Assembly: GCF_000004195.4 (NCBI RefSeq) | Contig: NC_030677.2 | Span: 197,755,372 to 197,819,371 of the forward strand | Length of the DNA stretch: 64,000 bases | Source of the DNA: Xenopus tropicalis | Lineage: Eukaryota; Chordata; Amphibia; Anura; Pipidae | Direction: 5' to 3' | Shown: positions 13,101 to 28,100 of the stretch, piece after piece | How positions within the stretch are numbered: the first letter of the stretch is position 1 | Layout: every line of letters begins with the position of its first letter | Made by a program: the position numbers and the translations under genes | Notes under the pieces: generated by a model | Database searches by the model: none | Told to the model about the DNA's origin: nothing | What the model saw: the letters and a program-made list of their open reading frames with translations, nothing else

Positions 13101-16100
13101 TTATGTACGCAGCGCTGTACAGTAGAATACATTAATACAAACAGGGTGTTATAAGATAATAGCTAAATACAAAGTATAATAATAAATACAGATAAATACA
13201 GCAGCAATAAGTTAAGAGTCGAGGACACAAGAGGAAGGAGGTCCCTGCCCCGTAGAGCTTACAATCTATATGGGACAAAGCAATTTGGAAACTCCACACA
13301 TTACAACACTGGTTAACTTACTCTATCAGTCAATTACTAGGCAATAGTTCTATAAAGGATTAATATGAATCCAGTCCAGTTTTAGTATGAATCATGTCCA
13401 GTTTTAGCTGCATTCAGAATGCATGCCCATATCTGAGGGTACTGTGACCCACTGGGCATATTTAAGTTTAGTGTAAGTCTTGTGTTGCATGGTGAAACAA
13501 ACAAGAGATATCCACAGGTTACATAGCAGATAACAGATAAGCTCTGTAGAATACAATGGTGTTTTATCTGTTATCTGCTATTTAACCTGTGCCTTTTTTT
13601 CCAGTTTGAATAGCTTTTCCTTGGAAATACAGCAGGGTATTTATATAAATGATAGGGTTTTGAAAACAAACATTCTGTTTTAAATACTTTGATACGTTTT
13701 TATTACTTGGTGCTACTGTTCCTTTAAGTTTCAAGATCATTTATAGGCTTTGTGTTTAATGTAAGTAGTACCATACCCCACTTATCCTTCACTTTTATAC
13801 CTATTTTTTTTTAATCTCTTCTTTGCTTTTAAGCTTCACCTATGCCTGTAGGCAGTCCGATGCCAAATCCTAGCTTCCTGGGGACCCCAACACAAGGTAT
13901 GTTCTACTTGAAATCAATGCTTATTTGAATTGGCAAGTGTATGTGTAATTTCTAACTACTTAGATTTCTCCTGTATTCATTAGGAGCCTGCCCTCCTAAC
14001 GTTTCTACCCCAGCATATGGAGTTGCAACCCCTGCACCGCAGCCTGCTGCTGTACCGGGCATGATGGGAACAGAAATTGCATTTTCAGGAAAGCACAATG
14101 GTATTTGCATCTACTTCTGCCGCATTATCGGGTAAGATTTACTATTACTTAAATACCCCTTTGTCTCTTTTATTCCTGAAAAATACTTAGGCAAGGTTTT
14201 TATTAAGAAGTTTATATATAATTGTTAAACGTCTCTACTTATCCTGTAGAAAATTAACTTATTGCCCTGTTGATTATGTGAATGCCCTGTGAATAATAGA
14301 ACTGCTAAAATGTTATTCTGAAAATGTCAGTATGCCCATTGGTCATACTCCAGCAGTGCTCAGAGATTACACTTAAATTTAATTTAAAAAAATAAATAAA
14401 TACTGGCTAGAAAGTATCTCCTTTTGGTCTGGCCCATAACTCCTTTATGTGGACATAATCCAGACATATAGATGGAGCATCCCTGAAAAGGGTTAATATG
14501 TGCAAAGCACATTCTTTAATGCCTGTCTTCTGTTGAATGGAACTTTGCACCCCAGTGTTCCAAATGATTCTGAGAGATTTCAGCACTGCAATCTGTATCT
14601 GAGCATCATATAACAATTCTGATATTAATTGGGATATTATTGCTTTCCAGTAATATTTGGGATGGAAGCGTAGCTGTGGAAAACACCTTCAAGAGCGGGA
14701 ACAGAGAAGTCACAGCGGTAATATTTTGACTATACCAACAGTATCGGGTTTATAGTTCAACCCTATATGTTCCTCAGTATAAATGTGCTTCTGAGGGCAG
14801 ACCTTATGTTAGTTTGCCATAGCCAACAGATTGGGGATTCTCACTTGGCCCTGCTATCACCATAGAGCTTCATACTGTTCTTTCAAACACTATTGTAGTG
14901 ACTGTTGTGCGCAGGACATCCATGCCACCATTTACTTTAGCCAGAGATGGAAAGTGCTGTCATACCACAAAGAGTCTGTTGCCATCAGCCTTTCTGCAGA
15001 ATTGTGCTTACTTCTGGGGAGTAATTGAGGGCATGGTTTGGTAGCTCTCTTAACAGGCTATCAGAAAGCAAAAGGAGGTGCCCCTGTTGTAGAGTGTTCC
15101 ATCAGCCTTTGTGTCACAATGTTGTTTCCCTAGTCCAGTAATCCCCAACCTGTGGCTCATGAGTAACATTTTGCTCTCAAACCCCTTGAATGGTGCTCTC
15201 AGTGCCCCCAAACCAGGTAGTTATTTTTGAATTCCTGACTTGGGGGCAAGTTTTGGTTGAATAAAAACAAGATTTCCTACCAAATAAAGCCCCCTGTAAG
15301 CTGATAGTGTGCATAGAGGCCCCTAATAGCCTCCATGAACTTTTATGGTGCTTGTGTTGCTCCCCAAGTCTTTTTACTTTTGACTGTGGTTCACGAGTAA
15401 GAAAGGTTGGGGACCCCTGCCCTAGACGATGAGCGGTGGAATTGTAGCAATTTTATACCTTCAGTGTTCAATGTTTTCCTTAGTTAATAGTTAATATTAA
15501 ACCCCCAACCTTTATATTTTCCTACTTTTAGATTGACAGCAGTGTTACACCACAGCTTCTGGAGTCTGTTCTTCAAGAGCTCAAAGGGTTACTGGAGTTT
15601 CTTGATCGATACTCCCAGTTTACTGCTGGATCTCTAGGTAACCCCAGGTATGTTGTTTTTTTTTTTTGTTTCTTTGTTTTGTTTCTTTTTAAAGTGGTGG
15701 TTCACCTTTAGGTTTACTTTTAGTATGTTAGTAGTATTGTATGTTTTTGAATTATTTGCTGCCTTCTTCTAACTCTTTGCAGCTTTCAAATGGAGGTCAC
15801 TGACTCCCACAGACAAAAAACTATTGCTTTGTGAAAATACAGTTTTATTGTTGTTACTTTTTAGTACTCATATTTCTGTTCAAGTCCTCTTCTATTAATG
15901 TATCAGTTTTTCATTCAAACTACGCCCTGGTTGCTAAGGTAATTTGGATCCTAGCAACCAAATCACTGTTGAAACTCCAAATGGGAGAGCTGCTGAACAA
16001 AAACTGAAATAATTAAACTATAAATAATGAAAAATGACCAATTGCAAATTCTCAGAATATTCGCTACATCATATTAAAAGTGGGTGAACAACCCTTTAAT

Positions 16101-19100
16101 TCCCAACAACCCTGCAGTAGGGAACATATAAGACCACTGAAGTTTAATGTGAGAAATAGAAGTATAGAAGAATATAGAAGCCTATGATTAAGTGTACACA
16201 GATAACCGCACAGCCTCGCTTGATTAGTGTAGGTGTAGGGTGTATTATCTTCTCTGTCTAGTATATAGAGACACCATAAACTGTTGTTTTCTCTGCCTAG
16301 TATATGTTTTTTACTTTACATTTTCAGATAAGGGATTAGTAAGACCTAAAATATACACTAAACTGTTGCAGTGAAAAACATAATACTTCTGTCTATCAAA
16401 AGCATATAAGAAGTAACTGAGTTTTATGATTGTATAACTGCCCGCGGTTCTGTATCTGTGTGTGGATCCAGTGCTCATCAGTGACTTTTATATGCATTTA
16501 ATGTTCCATGGGTTACATAATCCCTCAGCTAATGCAGCATTCCCTCTTTTTATACTTGCATTGCTACATATATTGTATAGCCATGACTATAATATTTGAA
16601 CCCCCCCCCCCCCCCCCCCATGCTGCAGCTTTGGTACACCTGCAAATCGTCAGCAGCGACTTGTGGGCCTGGGCCGGCCTGACTCTGGCAGTTCACAGCA
16701 AGCCCAACAAGAACTCCAAAGAAAATACCACAGTAAGTTGCCTGGGACACTAAAATAAGTGTGAAAGATTTACCAGTATTTATGTTACATCCTTAAATTA
16801 TACTCAGCCCTAATATTTATTTCCATTTAGTTCAGGGGGATATCTATGCTGCCTCTAGTTTAGTGGAATCTCTCTGTACAGGTTGTGAGCAAAGGTTGAG
16901 GGATTGCTTTCTATTGTGGATTTGCAATGATCCACCATTACTTGCTGGCCACAATTGTTAGACCCTACCCCCTGCTGCTTTCATGTATAAGGTAGCCATA
17001 CATGCTCCGTTTTGGTTGGATAGTTTGGCTGAGATAGACCATACTTCCTGTCCATCTGGGAATGTATGGCAGGTTGGGGTACCATTTGAGCAGATAATCT
17101 TTTTATCCTGCTGGATAGTGGAATATCTGTCCTGGTAGATCAGTGCTGTCCAACTGGCGGCCCGCGGGCCGCATGCGGCCCTCGACCCCCCTCTGTGTGG
17201 CCCCCCACCTGTCTGGCTGCTTTGATGGCTTAACTTTGTATCAGTACTATGATTAACTGGCCCCCTGCATGGTTCTCACCTCAGATTCAGGCTGTAATCC
17301 CCCTGTATTGTTTAAAACTGTAATCCCCTGTGTTGTTCACACCTTTTAATCTCTGCATTGTTTACCCCCTGCAGTGTTCACACCTCAGGCTCAGGCCTAG
17401 GCTATAATCACCCACATTGTTCACCTCTTCACACCTCAGACGTATGTACTGCCTGGCCTATACTGCCTGTGTATAGGCAGCATAGGGCAGGGAGGGTATG
17501 GCACCCACAGGCAGCATAGGACAGGCAGAGTATGGCAGGCAGAGTGCTGCCTGTGTGTGCCATACTCTGCCTACCCTATGCTGCCTGTGGGAGGTGAACC
17601 TGGCAGGGGTTTGTTCTGAGAGTTTGTTAGCAGTTGGAAATAGCCATTAAATGGTCCCTAAGGTGTGTAATTATATGCTGGGGGTTGCTGTGCTATCCAC
17701 AGGGGAGAAGGCATATGGATTTAAGGGTGTGTCTTAATATGACATAATATAATTCTTTAACATATGAAAGATGGTTGATATCCCTGCAGCGACCATTGTG
17801 ATAAAATGGGTGTGGTTTGAAGTGTGTGTGGTTTAAAATGGGGGAGTGGTCAAAACTGGCTTCCATTAGCGGCCCTCCACCATGTATGCTAGAGAAATTC
17901 CGGCCCTCGGCACCGCAGAAGTTGGACAGCACTGTGGTAGATAATCATAATTAGAATTATTTGTTGCCCAAAAGAGCTCCACTTCACGTTCTTGTATAGC
18001 CACTCATCGATCCCGCAGGCTGATTGGTAGGGTACCATTTGGGTCAGCCCATGTATAGCCGCCTTTACAGAGGAGAGCTTTTGGGCAGCAACAAGCCTTA
18101 AAAATTATTGTATAGCTTGGCAGTAGCTTGTAATAGATGAATTGCAACACAGTTTTTGATTATGCAACATCTTAAATACACAATGGATGCCTATTATATT
18201 AAATGGCAAAATTTGTTCACTATTACTTTCCCCTTGGCCAAGGAATGAAAGGCAAGTTAAGATCAAAGGTGTATATGCCCAAGTGTACTGTGTTATCAAG
18301 CAAGATAAATGAATAAGCAGAACACATTAGCCTAAACATGTATTTGTAAATAATTATGCTAACAATCTTTTCCTTTCAACAGCTGAAGCTCAGCTTGCAG
18401 AACAGTTATCTCTCCAGGGGATCCATCAGCTGGTTAGGAAAATGTGCCAAGCTCTTGCTTTGTGGAAGCTACTGTGTGAACATCAGTTTAGCCTCATTGT
18501 TTCAGATCTACAAAAGGTTTGTGTTTATTTTTTGTGGCTTTAGTCCCTGTCTGAAGAGTGTTGGGAGCAGCAACATCTGGGAGAACCAGCCCATGCTTGG
18601 GTTTGCTTACATGTGCTCTTGCTCTAATGCATCTTAAAGAAGAACTAAAGAAGTAGGGCAGAAATGTTGTACATTATGTTTTGTGCTTCTGTATCAGCCC
18701 AAGGCAACCACAGCCCTTTAGCAGGGAATCGGTGCCCCCCAAGATGCCCCAGTAGCCCCCCATCTTCTTTTCTGCTGATTCCCTGCCCATGCTCTGTGCT
18801 GCTGTCACTTACTTGAGCTTAGGGGCCCACTCACTATATACTGTATATATACAATATAAATGTCACAGTATAACCTGAGCTTAGGGACCCACTCACTATA
18901 TACTGTATATATACAATATAAATGTCACAGTATAACCTGAGCTTAGGGGCCCACTCACTATATACTGTATATATACAATATAAATGTCACAGTATAACCT
19001 GAGCTTAGGGACCCACTCACTATATACTGTATATATACAATATAAATGTCACAGTATAACCTGAGCTTAGGGACCCACTCACTATATACTGTATATATAC

Positions 19101-22100
19101 AATATAAATGTCACAGTATAACCTGAGCTTAGGGACCCACTCACTATATACTGTGTATATATAGAACATAAATGTCACAATATAAGGCTAAGTAGTAATT
19201 CAGACAATTACTACTTAGCAGCTCAGAAACCAGTGCAATTAGCATTAGAATTCAATAATCAGCCCTGTAGCATCAGCTTATATGACAGGCCAACCTCATT
19301 TTCTGGTTGGTAATTTGCGACAACCCCTAAGCTCAGCTTCTCAACAGCTCCTCGAAGCACACTGAGCACGTAAGTGTCAGACACTTTTCAAGATGGGGAG
19401 CTCCTGTGACAAGTGAAGGCCTTTGATCATTGCTGCTATTGAGATGCTGAAACTTTAGGCTGGCACAGTAAGAAAAAGTATATAAAATATAGCATTTTTA
19501 GCCATATTCTTTTTTTAGGCTTCAGTTCTCACTTAAAAAAAGCTATTGAGTTCCTTGGACAGAAACTGAATGTCTGTGTTCTTACACACAGGAACTCCAG
19601 GAGCAGCTGAAGATAACCACTTTTAAAGATCTTGTGATCAGAGACAAAGAGCTGGCGGGGGCTCTTACCGCATCTTTGATCAATTGCTACATCCAAGACA
19701 ACGCATCAGTGGATGGAGTTAGTTACCGACTTCAAGAAGTGTGTCCTCTTCTGTACAGCACTGACGATGCAGTGTGCTCAAAGGTAAAAATCAGGAGATG
19801 CAATGTTTGCAAAGACTATGTATTAAAAAGGCCTTTATATACGTTATGTGCAATTGATCAATTTGCCATCTAACAATATAAATTGAAATTCGCTACAAAT
19901 TAATTTTATTTTCCAGGCAAATGAACTTTTGCAAAGATCCCGCCATGTTCCAAACAAACTGGAAAAGGAGAGAATGCTACGAGAGTCATTAAAAGAGTAT
20001 CAAAAAATAAGTCAACAGGTTGACCTTCCTAATGTGTGTGCTCAGTACAGGCAAGGTAATTTTGCTAATGTGTCGTAAATCTGGTGAAGGGTAGACTGAA
20101 TAATCAGGTTTATATAAATCTAGCCCTTTGCAACCAAAGTAAGCATCAGGGTGATTGCTGTAAATAAGAAACTCTGCACCTGTTCATACATAGCCCCTAA
20201 AAATATAACTAATATTCCTGTCAGATATTATCCCTTTCTTCCTTACAGAAATAAGAGTTAAAAAATATTATCATTTCTGGTAGCCTGTGTCTGTTAATAG
20301 CAGGATATGAGTTCAGTGCTACCAAATAGACTAGTTAACCTAAATGAAAGTTATACAAACCTTATTTATAAAGTTAAGGTGGGAAGTTATGATAGAATAT
20401 CAAGAGGGTCCACAGAGAAAGGTTATCACCCCTAGATCAGAAATTACTGCTTTATTCTAAAACCTCCCATTGGGCTTCCAGAGGAACCGAGAACCAAGTG
20501 GTCCAAGAGTGCATCAGATAAAGGGAAATTTTATGCCTTTGTGGTTCCCAGACATGTTAGAAAGAAGAGCTACGTGTGGGTTAAATGAGTTTAAATACTA
20601 GCAAGGGCTGACTGAATGAGTTTGGAGAATTGGGTAAAAGAGCAAAACCTTATCATAACACTTCCTTTGCTTTTAGTACGCTTCTATGAGGGAGTGGTGG
20701 AGCTCTGCCTAACTGCTGCTGAGAAGAAAGATCCTCAGGGGCTAGGCCTTCATTTCCACAAGAACGGAGAACCTGAGGAGGATGTGGCTGGCCTGCAGGC
20801 TTTTCAGGAGAGGTAGGGTGCAGTGTTATGTGTGTGAAGCTGGCATGTACACATGTTATCATACATATGTGGGTGAAGGCTCTAAAAAGATGGGCCAATC
20901 AAGACATTACAATGCAAGCAGGGTCTGCCATTAATATACAAACCATAAAGCGGTGACCGCCCTCATGGGTTTATATGTGTGTACCTATCAAATCTGCTTA
21001 TTGATATAGTTACTACACTGTTTTAGCTTTGCATCTCATTCAGCCAACCTTCCCTCAGGGAGCCATAGTGCTGGTCTGGAGAGGCAGCCTCTCTGGCAGT
21101 CTAACCAACACATTGAATTATGGTGGCCTTATCTCTCTTCTTGTGGGAACAGCAGCCCTTAACATTGTGCCATGTTTTGTTTTAGGTTAAATAGCTACAA
21201 ATGTATCACTGATACACTTCAAGAGCTGGTGAACCAAAGTAAAGCTGCACCCCAATCACCCAGTGTTCCCAAAAAACCAGGCCCTCCTGTCCTGTCGTCG
21301 GACCCCAACATGCTCAGCAACGAAGAGGCAGGAATACATGTAAGCAACATTATTATTATTATAGTTGATCTGTATTGGTAGGGAAATTATACTGGTTCTG
21401 ACAATAACTAATGCTTTTTTCCCCTCTTTATTTAAGTTTGAGCAAATGCTGAAGTTGGCACAGCGTTCTACAGATGAGCTCTTCAACATAGCACTTTTCA
21501 ACTGGCTTATACAAGCGGATCTCACTGACAAACTGCTGGAGGTAACTTCCTTTATATTCACCCTTTTCACGCCATTTAGAACAGCCCACTTGCCAGTGCT
21601 AAGCATAGGCTTGTATTTTAGTCTGGTAAGGCTGCAATATTTATATAAAGTAGGAGTCTGCAAAATATGGCCCCAGGGTCACTATCAGGGAGGCAAGGGG
21701 GTATTGTGCTGCTGGGCCCAGTGAAATCTCCTTCAGAAGGGGGCCTGGCCACATTGAAAAAACATTGCGAATTGTGTTAGTAATCCTTGTTTCAGCTCCG
21801 GCAGTTTGGTTATTTTAAAAATTAAGAAAATTTAGCATGGAAGAGATTGCTGAATTGCTGAATATCTTTATTAGGCACCTTGTGCATCCCCTGTCCTGAA
21901 GTGCCTGCAAGGACTGAAATAAAGTCTGATGATTCACTTCTATACTAGCTACACAGTTGATAAAGGCAGGCGCATTGGCCCCAGAATATAGTGCTACTTT
22001 ATGTCATTATTAGTTTGATCCTGGCTGTTACAATAGGGATATCCAGCCTTTGTCTGTCCAGTTCCTGTTAAGCTACAACAGCCTCCAGCTGTCAACAGGT

Positions 22101-25100
22101 GCTGGATTTTGGAGTTTAACAGCTGGAGGGAGCCCAGGGTTGATACTCTAGTTGCACACCGACAGGTAACGGGTAAAGCTATTCCATACATTCATATAGT
22201 ATTTTATTATCTTTGTAGTTGAATTCTCCGTTTCTGGAGCCACATTTGGTGCGTATGGCGAAGCTGGATCAGAACAAAGTGCGATACATGGATTTGCTGT
22301 GGCGATACTATGAGAAGAACAGAAATTTCAGCAATGCTGCTCGTGTCGTGGCCAAACTTGCAGATATGCCCAGGTAATGCTTTCCTCTGACGTGTTCCCT
22401 TCAATTCCCTGCTGACTTGGCAGCCATCAAATTAACAGAACATTATAGCACTATAAACAGTTTGGTTTCTGGGCTATATACCATGCACGTTCATGTGATG
22501 CAACGGACCCTTCCCAGCGGGGCTGCTGAAGTTTTAGTATACAAAATAGGTAGGCATAGGGTGCACATTGATGGGTGCTGTAGTAATGGTTTTTACCATT
22601 TAGTTTAGTTTCTAATGCATTCTTCTCTGGGCTGGGATGTTCATCGGAGCAACCAGTATGACCTCTTATACTATTAAAAACTAGATATGTAAATCTGTTC
22701 AGTAGAGCTGTCCTGTCATACTACCAGTCCCTAGGATGCATCACTGAAGTTACCTGTTGAATGCTTTCATCCCTCTCAGCACAGAGATCTCATTAAAGCA
22801 ACGACTTGAATACATCTCCAGAGCCATTCTCAGTGCCAAGAGCTCCACTACAATGTCCACCCTTGCTGCCGACGGCGAGTTCTTGCACGAGCTGGAAGAA
22901 AAGTTAGAGGTGATAATGTCATTTATTGTTACCAGCAGGCGAGGTTGAAAATAGACAAGTCTATCATGTTCCACCATGCTTAAAGGGAAACTCCACCCAA
23001 ACACAACTTAAGCTTTTTGAAAAGAAAACATAATGTCAAGCAACTTTGCAGTATACATCAATTAAAAAATATGCAGCCTTTTCATGATTTTTAATGTAAT
23101 ATGATTTGGAACAGTTCCCTAAGCCCCGCCCCCTGTTCCCCTGCTGATCTGGCTGACTACTTTGGGGCTCAAATAAAATGTAACAGTAGTTGACTTCCCT
23201 CAGTCTGCCTTCAGCCTGCATCCTCCCAATCCCACAATTCCCTGCACACGTGATGTCAATAAGGAAAGGAACATCACAGTGCAATGCATTGTGGGTTATG
23301 TAGTTCCTGCATGCTGTCTGTAAGCTGTGGGGAAGTTGTTTCAATTTGTAACATCAGTGTTTTAGTCCCTCCTCCCCTGCCAGGATTTCTAATGATGCCG
23401 AAAGAGAAGAACTGTTTTGCAGCTGGATTTCAGCATATAAAAATGGTATTTATTCATACTTTTTGAAGGACCCAATTACAGTGACCGGTATATTAGGGGT
23501 TTTTGTGTTGTATGGGGGTCTTTAACTAATTTTGGTTCAGATGCCCTTTAACTGGTCCAGAGCCAAAAGCCCATCTGAAGTGTACTTCTGTTTTTAAGTG
23601 ACCTAGTTTCTTCTTGACCCAGAAGTTGTGAGGGGTTGACCTGTTTCCTTTACAGTGGTCATAATTTTGGTGTTTGTTATCTTACAGGTAGCAAGAATTC
23701 AGCTGCAAATACAAGAGACCCTAAGCAGACAATATTCCCACCATTCGGCTGTGGGGGATGCAGTGTCGCAGCTTGATTCTCAGCTAATGGACATTACAAA
23801 GGTATTGATTATTTTCCCATGTTTTTGCTTTTGGGTTAATAAATGCTGCATTGCTTTTATTCCTCATGGATTGCTTGCACTCTTTTATCCCCTTATCCAG
23901 AATGTTCCAAATTATGGGAAGGTCGTCTCCCATAGACTTCATTTAAAAAAAAAAAAAAAAAAAAATTCCTTTTTTTTCTGGAATAAAAAAACAGTACTTT
24001 GTACTTGATGGTATCTAAGCTAATAATGAATCCTAACTGAAGGCAAAATAATACTATTGGGTTTAATGTATAAAATAGTTTTTTAGCAGATCCAAATTAC
24101 GGCAAAATCCCTTATCTGGAAAACCCCAGGACCCCCTGAGCATTCTGGGTAACAGGTTCCATACCTGAACACTAAATCAATGTTATAGTAACCTCCTATA
24201 GACATGTATATGCAGTGCAGAAATGTTTCTAAGCTGCACATGTGACCAGGGCAAAAAAAAAAAGCTTTTTTTTTTTAAGATTTACTTTATAACAAAGCTA
24301 TTGATTTTTTTCCCCCCAGCTGTTTGGACAATATGCTGATCCATTTAGGCTTTCAGAATGCAAACTAGCAATTATACACTGTGCTGGACATTCAGATCCT
24401 ATATTGGTGCAGACACTCTGGCAAGAAATCATTGATAAAGGTAAGAGTGTGTTTTCCCTGTCCCACAATCCTAGTGCAGTGCACTAGTAGTGCAAGTAGG
24501 CAATGAAAAGACATATCCTATTTAGTGTTGAAATCTGAGGGGATTTTCTCCCAATATGCCCTGGGGCCAGACGATCAAATTACAATGATGGGTATAAGAG
24601 CCGTCTGAGAAAAAGCTGCATCAATGAGCCAATACGGAGAATCAAACCTGCCTAATCGACACCTGGCTGATATTTGACCAGATATCGATTAGGGAGTCCA
24701 GTTGGGGGGCCCATACATGGGCAGATAAGGACAAGTGAGGCTTTATCAGAGATCTGTTGTGTGTATTCAATTAAGGTATTTTGTGATATTAAGGTGCTTT
24801 AATGCTGTTCTTCTCTTGACTACTGGAATGGATCGTGGCCATTAAGGATACATGTACCTGCCATTGCTATATAGGGGGACATAGGAGCTGATTGTATCAG
24901 TTCTACAGGGAAGAGCCAAGTCAGGACAAGCACACCTGCGCTGTGTGGAGTCTCTATTATATAAAAATTAAAACTAGAGTAAATTTTATTGCTTGCATAT
25001 GAACCTTTTTTATTTTTTTTGTCTTTGTTAAACTACCTTTTTAAAGGGGAACTCCACCCCAACACATTATAAGGTTTTTGAAACTGAAACATAATTTCAA

Positions 25101-28100
25101 GCAACTTTGCAATATACATTAATTAAAAAAAAATGTAACAGTAGTCGACTGTCCTCAGCCTGCCTTTGGTCTGCATCTTCCAAATCCCACAATTCCCTGC
25201 ACACCTGATGTCAGTAAGGAAAGGAACATCACAGTGCAATGCATTGTGGTTTATGTAGTTCCTGCATGTTGTTTGTAAGCTGTGGAGAAGGTGTTACAAT
25301 TTGTAACATCAATGTTTTAGTCCCTCCTCCCCTGCCAGGATACAGTTTGAAGCAACAGATTAGAAGGAGTTAAGGAAGATTGCGGTCAATTTCAAATTTC
25401 GAAATAAAAACTGTGGTTCTTACTTTGAATGATTTAATCAGAATCAAGACTACATTTCCCTTCATACCTTGCTCACATTTGGGAATGTTAGTGTTTTGTT
25501 TTAAATACATGAATGCTTAATGTGTATCACAGCTACATATGTATTTCTCTGTTTGTCAGAATTGAGCGACAGCCTGGGAAATAGCTCGGTAGATCGAATG
25601 CAGTCCCTTCATCTAAAAATGACTTCTCTTGGAAAAATCTATGCCAGTACCCCTCGCTATTTTCCTTTGGGTAAGTACTAATGGCATTCTAGCACATTTG
25701 TCTCCTGGAACCTGGGTTGTAATTATTTAATTATCATGCTGTATAGCATTGGTTATTTATGACCATTTTGCAGTACTGTATTACTAAGCAACATTCAGAT
25801 TCCATTCCTTAGATCATGGATTTATAACCTGTGGGTCTCTGCAATTTAGTATGGACCTCCTTGGTTCTTGTTAATTCAGTACAAGTTTATATAATGTGTG
25901 TGTGTCATGCAATAGGAGTCCAGTGGCAGCAAGTGGTTATTGCTATATTTGTTACATCATAAAAGCACCCCAAGGATGATGAAGCTGGCCATACACATTC
26001 AGATTTTAATTGTCTTATGGCAATATGAATCGTACCTTCTAAATTTAACATTCAGTTTGAGATGGAAGTCCTAAAAATAACAAGTCTGACAATGTTTTGC
26101 CCATTATTAATTACCAAATTTTATAACCTGTCCAATTGACTAAACAATTTGAAATGGTATGAAAATTGTGGGGTGATAATTCTGTGGCCAAACACGGTCC
26201 GGAATTCATAGGAAACTTTGTTTCGTACAATGATATGGGTGCATGTATGGCAGCTTTACTTGTTCAGTCTCTGTTGTATCCACCCTCTTCACATGGGGCA
26301 TTAGCTCTGTGTTCATGGGAGGCATCCTATTGCATCTGTGTGTTCTACCCAACAGACTAATCAAAGTCTTTTTTTTTTCTGGTTGGTTGCTCAGGGTCAC
26401 TGCATTGTTTGAAAATGGGCCCCAATGGCTACTGTTGAAATTGTGCAAGAGTTGTAGTTCTCTGACTTGCAGAAAGACACATTTTCTACTGTTTACGTTT
26501 TCATTTTTTTATATTAAACCTATAAATAACAATTTGTAGGTTTCTCCAACTTGCATGTGTAAATAGCAGAAAAAAATGTTAGTGATGGGAGCAGTGGCCT
26601 GTGGTCTCTATGTTCCATTCAGCGTTTGTCTCTCTAGACTGTCATAGCTTGTATTCTCCGGTTTGTAATTTGGGGTGTAAAGCTGGCCGTACAGCTAAAA
26701 GATCTTTTTGTTATAGTAGGACCAAGCTTATTGTGAAACGATAATTTAAAAGTACGATTTGTCCATCAATGCAAACGACCATTTCAAGCGCTGTTGATGG
26801 ACAATGGGCAAATTTCATTATAATGCTGAAAATATTTAAACCTGCCCGATCAATTTTCTGATTGATGTCTATTAAAAGATTGGTAGATGTACAATCGTTC
26901 TATGCACACTAACCTTACGATAATTGTTGGATCACACTGAAATTGGTCATAAAGTAAAGAAAAATCATGACCTGTGTGGCCTACTTAAGGCACTGATAAA
27001 GCAGATGGCTAATAATAATGTGGGTAACAGTCGTGCTACATCACGTTGCTATAGCTGCCATATTTTCATGCCAGATGCTAGTTCTCTTAATAGTCCCATT
27101 GGTGCTGGAAATGCAGGCTTTCCACCTTTTCTCCCTGGAGCGTTCATCTGAAAGGACTGTAACAGGCTCACTAGCACAGGATTAATGGCTGCAAGGGCAC
27201 CGGTAACCACTGAGCTGAGTGACACACATCACTCTAATTATAGACTCTGCTGTCTTTGTAGGGTTTCTCTTATGTTGAGGGATTTGTGTTTGTGCTCCAC
27301 ATAAGTATCTATTATCAAGAAACCTGTTACACAGAAAGCTGTGAATTTCTCAGAAACCTGTTTCTATCGGTGCCTTAGCCACCAAATCTGCACAAACTCA
27401 TCCCTTCACTCCAGAGATGGCTCATGAATTCCAGCACTTGCACTGACCTTTCAGCCTAAAGGTGCCCAGCAATAAGATCTGCTCGTTTGGCGATGTCGCC
27501 AAGCCAGCGGATCTTCTCCCGATATCCCCCACCTACGGGTGGGCGATATCGGGGGAATCCAGGTTAATTCTGCCAATGTGGTTTGGAATTTCATGACTTC
27601 GCATGTTACAAATATCTCTTTGTCTGTAGAATTTTTGGTGAAATACCTGGAACAACAGGTGTGTAACTTCAGCTGGGACGCTGGCTTTGTAACCTACACA
27701 ATGCAAGAGATCAATGTGCCTGTTCCCAAGTTACTTGAAGTATATGATCACTTGTTTAAAGCAAGGGTAAGTCATTTATTTAATATTTTTTTTTCTTGTA
27801 GAAAATAAATTGCCATTTCACACTGTATTTACCTGGCACAGACTGGCAGCTTTATAGTTTTATTTTCTTCTAACCCTTTGTTGAAGTTTTTGCCTGAAAC
27901 AGGTTCATGAGTTGCCAGGCATCATACACCTATGGCATTGGCAGCCTGGTGTCAGCATTCTAAATGTTACAGTCACATAATGTAGTTTGGTGTTTTCTGT
28001 TCAAGCTCTTCCTTACTGCTTGTATTGTGACTCTGACACCGCTGCCTGTTAAGTTTAAATGACCCTAATTAAGAAGCCTAATTTAATTAAACTATTCTAG

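Larger units (their letters stand above)
12934..14131 (+). other. NUP155: NUP155 exons 15-17: Pro/Ser/Ala-rich linker
   Basis: Three exons (12934-13022, 13834-13896, 13984-14131) encode a low-complexity stretch rich in Pro, Ser, Gly and Ala, with [18 protein letters not shown] followed by a segment in which Pro, Ala and Thr dominate, before the conserved HNGICIYF block resumes. In the family this is the variable connector between the propeller and the alpha-solenoid, and here it is clearly less conserved than the flanking exons. Exon 15 uses the downstream GT of a duplicated GTAGGTAG-type donor (exon ends at 13022); this keeps the phase, and the earlier GT at 13019 would not. Confidence 0.8.
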
